10,538 bases of DNA, taken from positions 1-10,538 of the forward strand of contig CAYLXP010000168.1 in the NCBI GenBank assembly GCA_964387425.1. Reading direction: 5' to 3'. A program made the translations under genes and the position numbers. The notes under the pieces are model-generated. The model did no database searches. It worked only from the letters and a program-made list of their open reading frames with translations, and was not told the DNA's origin. Source of the stretch: CAYLXP01 sp964387425. GTDB lineage: Bacteria; Verrucomicrobiota; Kiritimatiellia; UBA8416. Positions 7,495 to 10,538 of the stretch are shown here, in pieces (positions within the stretch are counted from its first letter, which is position 1; every line of letters begins with the position of its first letter).

Positions 7495-7523
7495 TTGGGG
7501 CAAGCATCACAATCCGCTATACT
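7495..7523 (+). promoter_or_regulatory. Possible sigma70-type promoter of the HzsA-related gene
   Basis: TTGGGG at 7495-7500 and TATACT at 7518-7523 are separated by 17 bp. The -10 is near consensus and the -35 is weak. A start near 7530 would give a leader of about 48 bases, ending in GGAG (7567-7570) seven bases before ATG 7578. Its position after the palindromic repeat suggests the downstream gene can be expressed separately from galM. Confidence 0.45.
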
Positions 7524-7577
7524 CCACGCGTACCGAACAACTGATTCACTGCCAAATACTAACCTTGGAGAAGCCCG

Positions 7578-10538
7578 ATGAAGAACAGGACAGTCCACTG
7601 TTTAGCGATATTGCTGCTAGTCACGTTTTCGTCCGTATCACTAGCAATGAAGACGGTGACCGTGAAGCTGAGTGCCGATAATGCGGCGAGGGGATATGAG
7701 GCGGCCAGGGCAATGGATGGGAATCCGAGCACCATGTGGCACAGCATCTGGGGCGACGGTGCCGCGGAGCTGCCGCACGAGCTTGTCGTGGATCTCGGCG
7801 CAAGCTACCCGGTCACGGGAATTGTTCATCTGGCTCGGCCGGAGAACGGCAACGGCACCATCAAGGACTACGAGATCTTCGTCAGCGATGACGCAAAGCA
7901 GCTTGGCAGGCCAGTCGCAAAGGGGACGTTTGCGAACAAGGGGGCGAGCGAACAGGTCGTGTTTCCGGCGGCCAAAGGGCGCTACGTGACCTTGCGCGCC
8001 CTGACTGAAATCAGGGCACACCACATTTATGCGTCAGTAGCGGAATTGGAGATCCTGTCCCCCAACGCCACATTCAAGGGGCCGATTGTTGCGAAGGCGC
8101 CCAAAAAGCCGGCCGCCATCGAAGGGAACAGCGCCCCTATCGCGGAGCCGGCCGACGAGGCCGAGGTCGCTTACAACGTATTGGCTGATGACCTCAGACG
8201 CAGCGATCACGTCAATCGCTACAAGGAGGAGACATACCACCCTTCTTCTCTGATTCTCGAGACGGACAAAGATCCGCTGGACATCATTCTGCGCCGAACA
8301 CGGGCACTGCTGGAGGACATCACCCGGATGCCAAACGCCCCACGCATGGTCGAACGGGAGCAGGCTCTGACTGCGTTGGCGAAGGAAGCGTCGACCGTTG
8401 AGGTCCAGGACGCCGGACAGAGGCAATCGCTTTTCAAGGAAGTGTTAAAACTTCGCCGGGAGATTGCCTTTTCGAACCCCCTGCTCAACTTCGACAAAAT
8501 CCTCTTCATCAAGCGCCACCGTTCGCGCTTCAATCACATGTGTGACCAGTACTACGGCGAGCATGCTGTTCCGGGAGGTGGCGTCTGCGTGCTGTCTGAT
8601 CCATTCAGCGCAGAACCGAAGTGCACGGACATCGTCAAGGGCAAGACTGTTGAGCGCGGTCGGCTCAAAGGCTCCAAGCTGGACACAGGCAGTTTTCTCT
8701 CACCCGAACTCTCCTATGATGCCAAGTCGGTCATGTTTGCCTACGTCGAAAGCACCGGCGACACCGGCCATATCACGCATCTGGATCACAAGGCAAACGG
8801 TCACTGGCACCGCGGTCGTTGCTATCACCTTTTCTCGGTCGACATCAACCCGGACACGGTCGTCCAGCATGGCGCGGCGAACCTACAGCAGCTTACCGAC
8901 GGCACGTTCAACGATTTCGACCCCTGCTACCTTCCAAACGGACGTGTCGCCTTCATCTCCGAGCGGCGGGGCGGCTACCTGCGCTGCGGCCGGGCATGTC
9001 CATCGTACACGATTCATGACATAAAACCGGATGGCTCCGACCTACGCGTTCTGAGTCCGCACGAGAACAACGAGTGGCATCCGAGTGTACTCAATGACGG
9101 CATGCTGGTTTACACCCGCTGGGACTATGTTGACCGTCACGGCTGCACGGCACACCACCCCTGGATTGTGACGCCCGATGGCCGCGACTCGCGCGCTATC
9201 CACGGCAATTTTTCGCTCAAGGAGAAACGCGCCGACATGGAGCTCGATCTGCGGGCCATTCCGGGCTCGAACAAGATCATCGGCACCGGCGGCCCACACC
9301 ATGGGCAGTCCTACGGCTCCATTGTGATCATCGACCCGCGCGTGCCAGACGACGATGCCATGGCGCCCGTGAAGCGCGTGACGCCAGAGGTCGATTTCCC
9401 TGAAAGCCAGGGCGGCAAACAGGTCTACGGCACCCCCTGGCCGCTGAGCGACAAGTACTATCTCGTCGTCTATGACGCTGGTATGCGGAGCAAGGATGGC
9501 CGCCAGGGCCGACAGCATGCCCGCGGCAACTACGGCATCTACCTTCTCGATGCGTTCGGAAACAAGGAACTGATCTATCGTGACCCCGAAGTTGCCAGCC
9601 TTAGTCCAATCCCCCTGCGGCCACGCCCAACACCGCCGGTTGTACCCGAGAAGTGTGACCGGCTCGCTGACACCCCTCCGGAGACGGGCACAATGGTCGT
9701 CATGAACGCCTACGACAGTCTCAAGCCCTGGCCGGAGGGCACGAAAATCAAAGCCCTGCGCATCTACCAGATCTTCCCCTGTGCCACGCCGTCAGGCGGC
9801 GCCTCCCCGCACGAAACCGGTCGCCGTGTCGCAGAAGCCTCAGATTCAGTCAACCTTGCTCGCGCTGTCCTCGGCACCGTCCCAGTCGAAAAGGACGGAA
9901 GCGCCCACTTCGTCGTGCCAGCCCTCAAAGAGGTCTATTTCCAGGCCCTCGACGAAAACGGACTCGCCGTGCAGTCCATGCGCTCGGCCACGTGGGTGCA
10001 ACCCGGTGAACGCCTGGTCTGCATGGGGTGCCATGAGCCCAAGAATCGCGCGCCCGTGCAGCCAAAATCGCTGGCCATCGCCCTGCGCCGTCCACCTTCG
10101 GTACCAACCCCGGACGTTGACGGTACGAATCCGTTCAGCTACCCACGCCTCGTCCAGCCCGTTCTGGATAAGCACTGTGTTGCCTGTCACACCAAGAACG
10201 CAGACAAGGGGGCGCCGCCCCTGGGTCGGGAAATTGTGGGATCAAAACTCGGCCGCGGTAAGACAAACGTATTTCAGTCCTATGACAGCCTGATCCACAA
10301 GTACGCCTTCTGGACCTATGGAGACCGGTATCGCACCACCCCAGGCAAATTCGGCGCACAGGCATCCAAGCTCTACGTGCATCTGAGCAAGGACCACCAC
10401 GGCGTGAAATTGTCGCCGGAGGAACTCCACCGCATTACGGTCTGGCTCGACTCCGTCTCCAACTTCTACGGGGTCTACTCCAAGCAAGGTGGTGAGGCCC
10501 AGCTCAGGGGCGAAATCGTCTATCCCACGCTGCAGTAG
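7578..10538 (+). CDS. Exported HzsA-related di-heme cytochrome c with N-terminal F5/8 type C (discoidin) domain
   Basis: A complete 986-residue protein ending with TAG at the last base of the window. Residues 1-23 are a signal peptide (CLAILLLVTFSSVSLA). Residues about 27-161 look like a discoidin/CBM32-like beta-sandwich (AMDGNPSTMWHS, ELVVDLGASYPVTGI, YASVAELEIL), which usually binds sugars. A Lys/Pro/Ala linker follows (about 164-195), then a helical part (about 230-297). From NPLLNFDKILFIKRH (300-314) the sequence follows the hydrazine synthase alpha-subunit-like family: HMCDQYYG (320-327) and PD40/TolB-like propeller blades such as LTDGTFNDFDPCYLPNGRVAFI (439-460, split here: LTDGTFNDFD, PCYLPNGRVAFI). 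Next comes IYLLDAFGNKELIYRDPE (654-671). Two c-type heme sites are CMGCH (815-819) and CVACH (867-871). The end, LSPEELHRITVWLDSVSNFYG (945-965), is split as LSPEELHRIT and VWLDSVSNFYG and is typical of the family. Heme attachment implies periplasmic maturation. Many such paralogues occur in PVC genomes outside anammox bacteria; the reaction here is unknown. A redox role on a carbohydrate or a surface-bound substrate is inference. Confidence 0.85.
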   Translation: MKNRTVHCLAILLLVTFSSVSLAMKTVTVKLSADNAARGYEAARAMDGNPSTMWHSIWGDGAAELPHELVVDLGASYPVTGIVHLARPENGNGTIKDYEIFVSDDAKQLGRPVAKGTFANKGASEQVVFPAAKGRYVTLRALTEIRAHHIYASVAELEILSPNATFKGPIVAKAPKKPAAIEGNSAPIAEPADEAEVAYNVLADDLRRSDHVNRYKEETYHPSSLILETDKDPLDIILRRTRALLEDITRMPNAPRMVEREQALTALAKEASTVEVQDAGQRQSLFKEVLKLRREIAFSNPLLNFDKILFIKRHRSRFNHMCDQYYGEHAVPGGGVCVLSDPFSAEPKCTDIVKGKTVERGRLKGSKLDTGSFLSPELSYDAKSVMFAYVESTGDTGHITHLDHKANGHWHRGRCYHLFSVDINPDTVVQHGAANLQQLTDGTFNDFDPCYLPNGRVAFISERRGGYLRCGRACPSYTIHDIKPDGSDLRVLSPHENNEWHPSVLNDGMLVYTRWDYVDRHGCTAHHPWIVTPDGRDSRAIHGNFSLKEKRADMELDLRAIPGSNKIIGTGGPHHGQSYGSIVIIDPRVPDDDAMAPVKRVTPEVDFPESQGGKQVYGTPWPLSDKYYLVVYDAGMRSKDGRQGRQHARGNYGIYLLDAFGNKELIYRDPEVASLSPIPLRPRPTPPVVPEKCDRLADTPPETGTMVVMNAYDSLKPWPEGTKIKALRIYQIFPCATPSGGASPHETGRRVAEASDSVNLARAVLGTVPVEKDGSAHFVVPALKEVYFQALDENGLAVQSMRSATWVQPGERLVCMGCHEPKNRAPVQPKSLAIALRRPPSVPTPDVDGTNPFSYPRLVQPVLDKHCVACHTKNADKGAPPLGREIVGSKLGRGKTNVFQSYDSLIHKYAFWTYGDRYRTTPGKFGAQASKLYVHLSKDHHGVKLSPEELHRITVWLDSVSNFYGVYSKQGGEAQLRGEIVYPTLQ

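Noticed and set aside
7578..10538. True hydrazine synthase alpha subunit, implying an anammox organism.
   Set aside because: No beta or gamma subunit or other anammox gene is present, an extra discoidin domain is fused on, and HzsA-like paralogues are common in non-anammox PVC bacteria.

Overview
The window (roughly 57-60% GC by eye) looks like chromosomal DNA from a member of the PVC group (Verrucomicrobiota, Kiritimatiellota, Lentisphaerota or Planctomycetota). This is inferred from the protein types: an AtsA-like sulfatase with a PVC-style signal peptide and Lys-rich tail, a large exported PQQ-like beta-propeller protein with a methyltransferase-like N-terminus, and an HzsA-related exported cytochrome c with a discoidin domain. 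I see no rRNA, tRNA, CRISPR array, transposase or phage gene. The exact phylum cannot be fixed from the sequence alone.

Left part (1-6040, minus strand): three closely spaced genes form a probable operon, transcribed right to left. First is a 1111-residue exported double beta-propeller protein with a decayed methyltransferase-like domain (2705-6040). After 37 bp comes a formylglycine-dependent sulfatase (961-2667, GTG start, strong Shine-Dalgarno). After 16 bp comes a heparinase II/III-like exported protein (944 down to the left edge, C-terminus missing). All three carry signal peptides. A sulfatase next to a lyase-type alpha/alpha-toroid protein points to breakdown of a sulfated or uronic-acid-containing polysaccharide outside the cytoplasm.

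Middle (6041-6269): a 229-bp divergent intergenic region. It holds a near-consensus sigma70 promoter facing right. I could not find a convincing promoter for the leftward operon.

Right part (6270-10538, plus strand): galM, a cytosolic aldose 1-epimerase with all catalytic residues present, is followed by a 276-bp gap. The gap holds a palindromic, partly duplicated repeat element and a plausible second promoter. Next is a complete 986-residue exported di-heme protein related to hydrazine synthase subunit A, with an N-terminal F5/8-type C (discoidin) domain. Its stop codon is the last codon of the window.

Together the locus reads as a small carbohydrate-degradation island: desulfation and chain attack outside, mutarotation of released aldose inside, plus two large exported propeller proteins of unknown reaction. 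The points most worth a second look are the HzsA-like di-heme protein, the fused methyltransferase-like relic in the propeller protein, a heptamer tandem repeat placed exactly in that protein's interdomain linker, and the palindromic repeat element.
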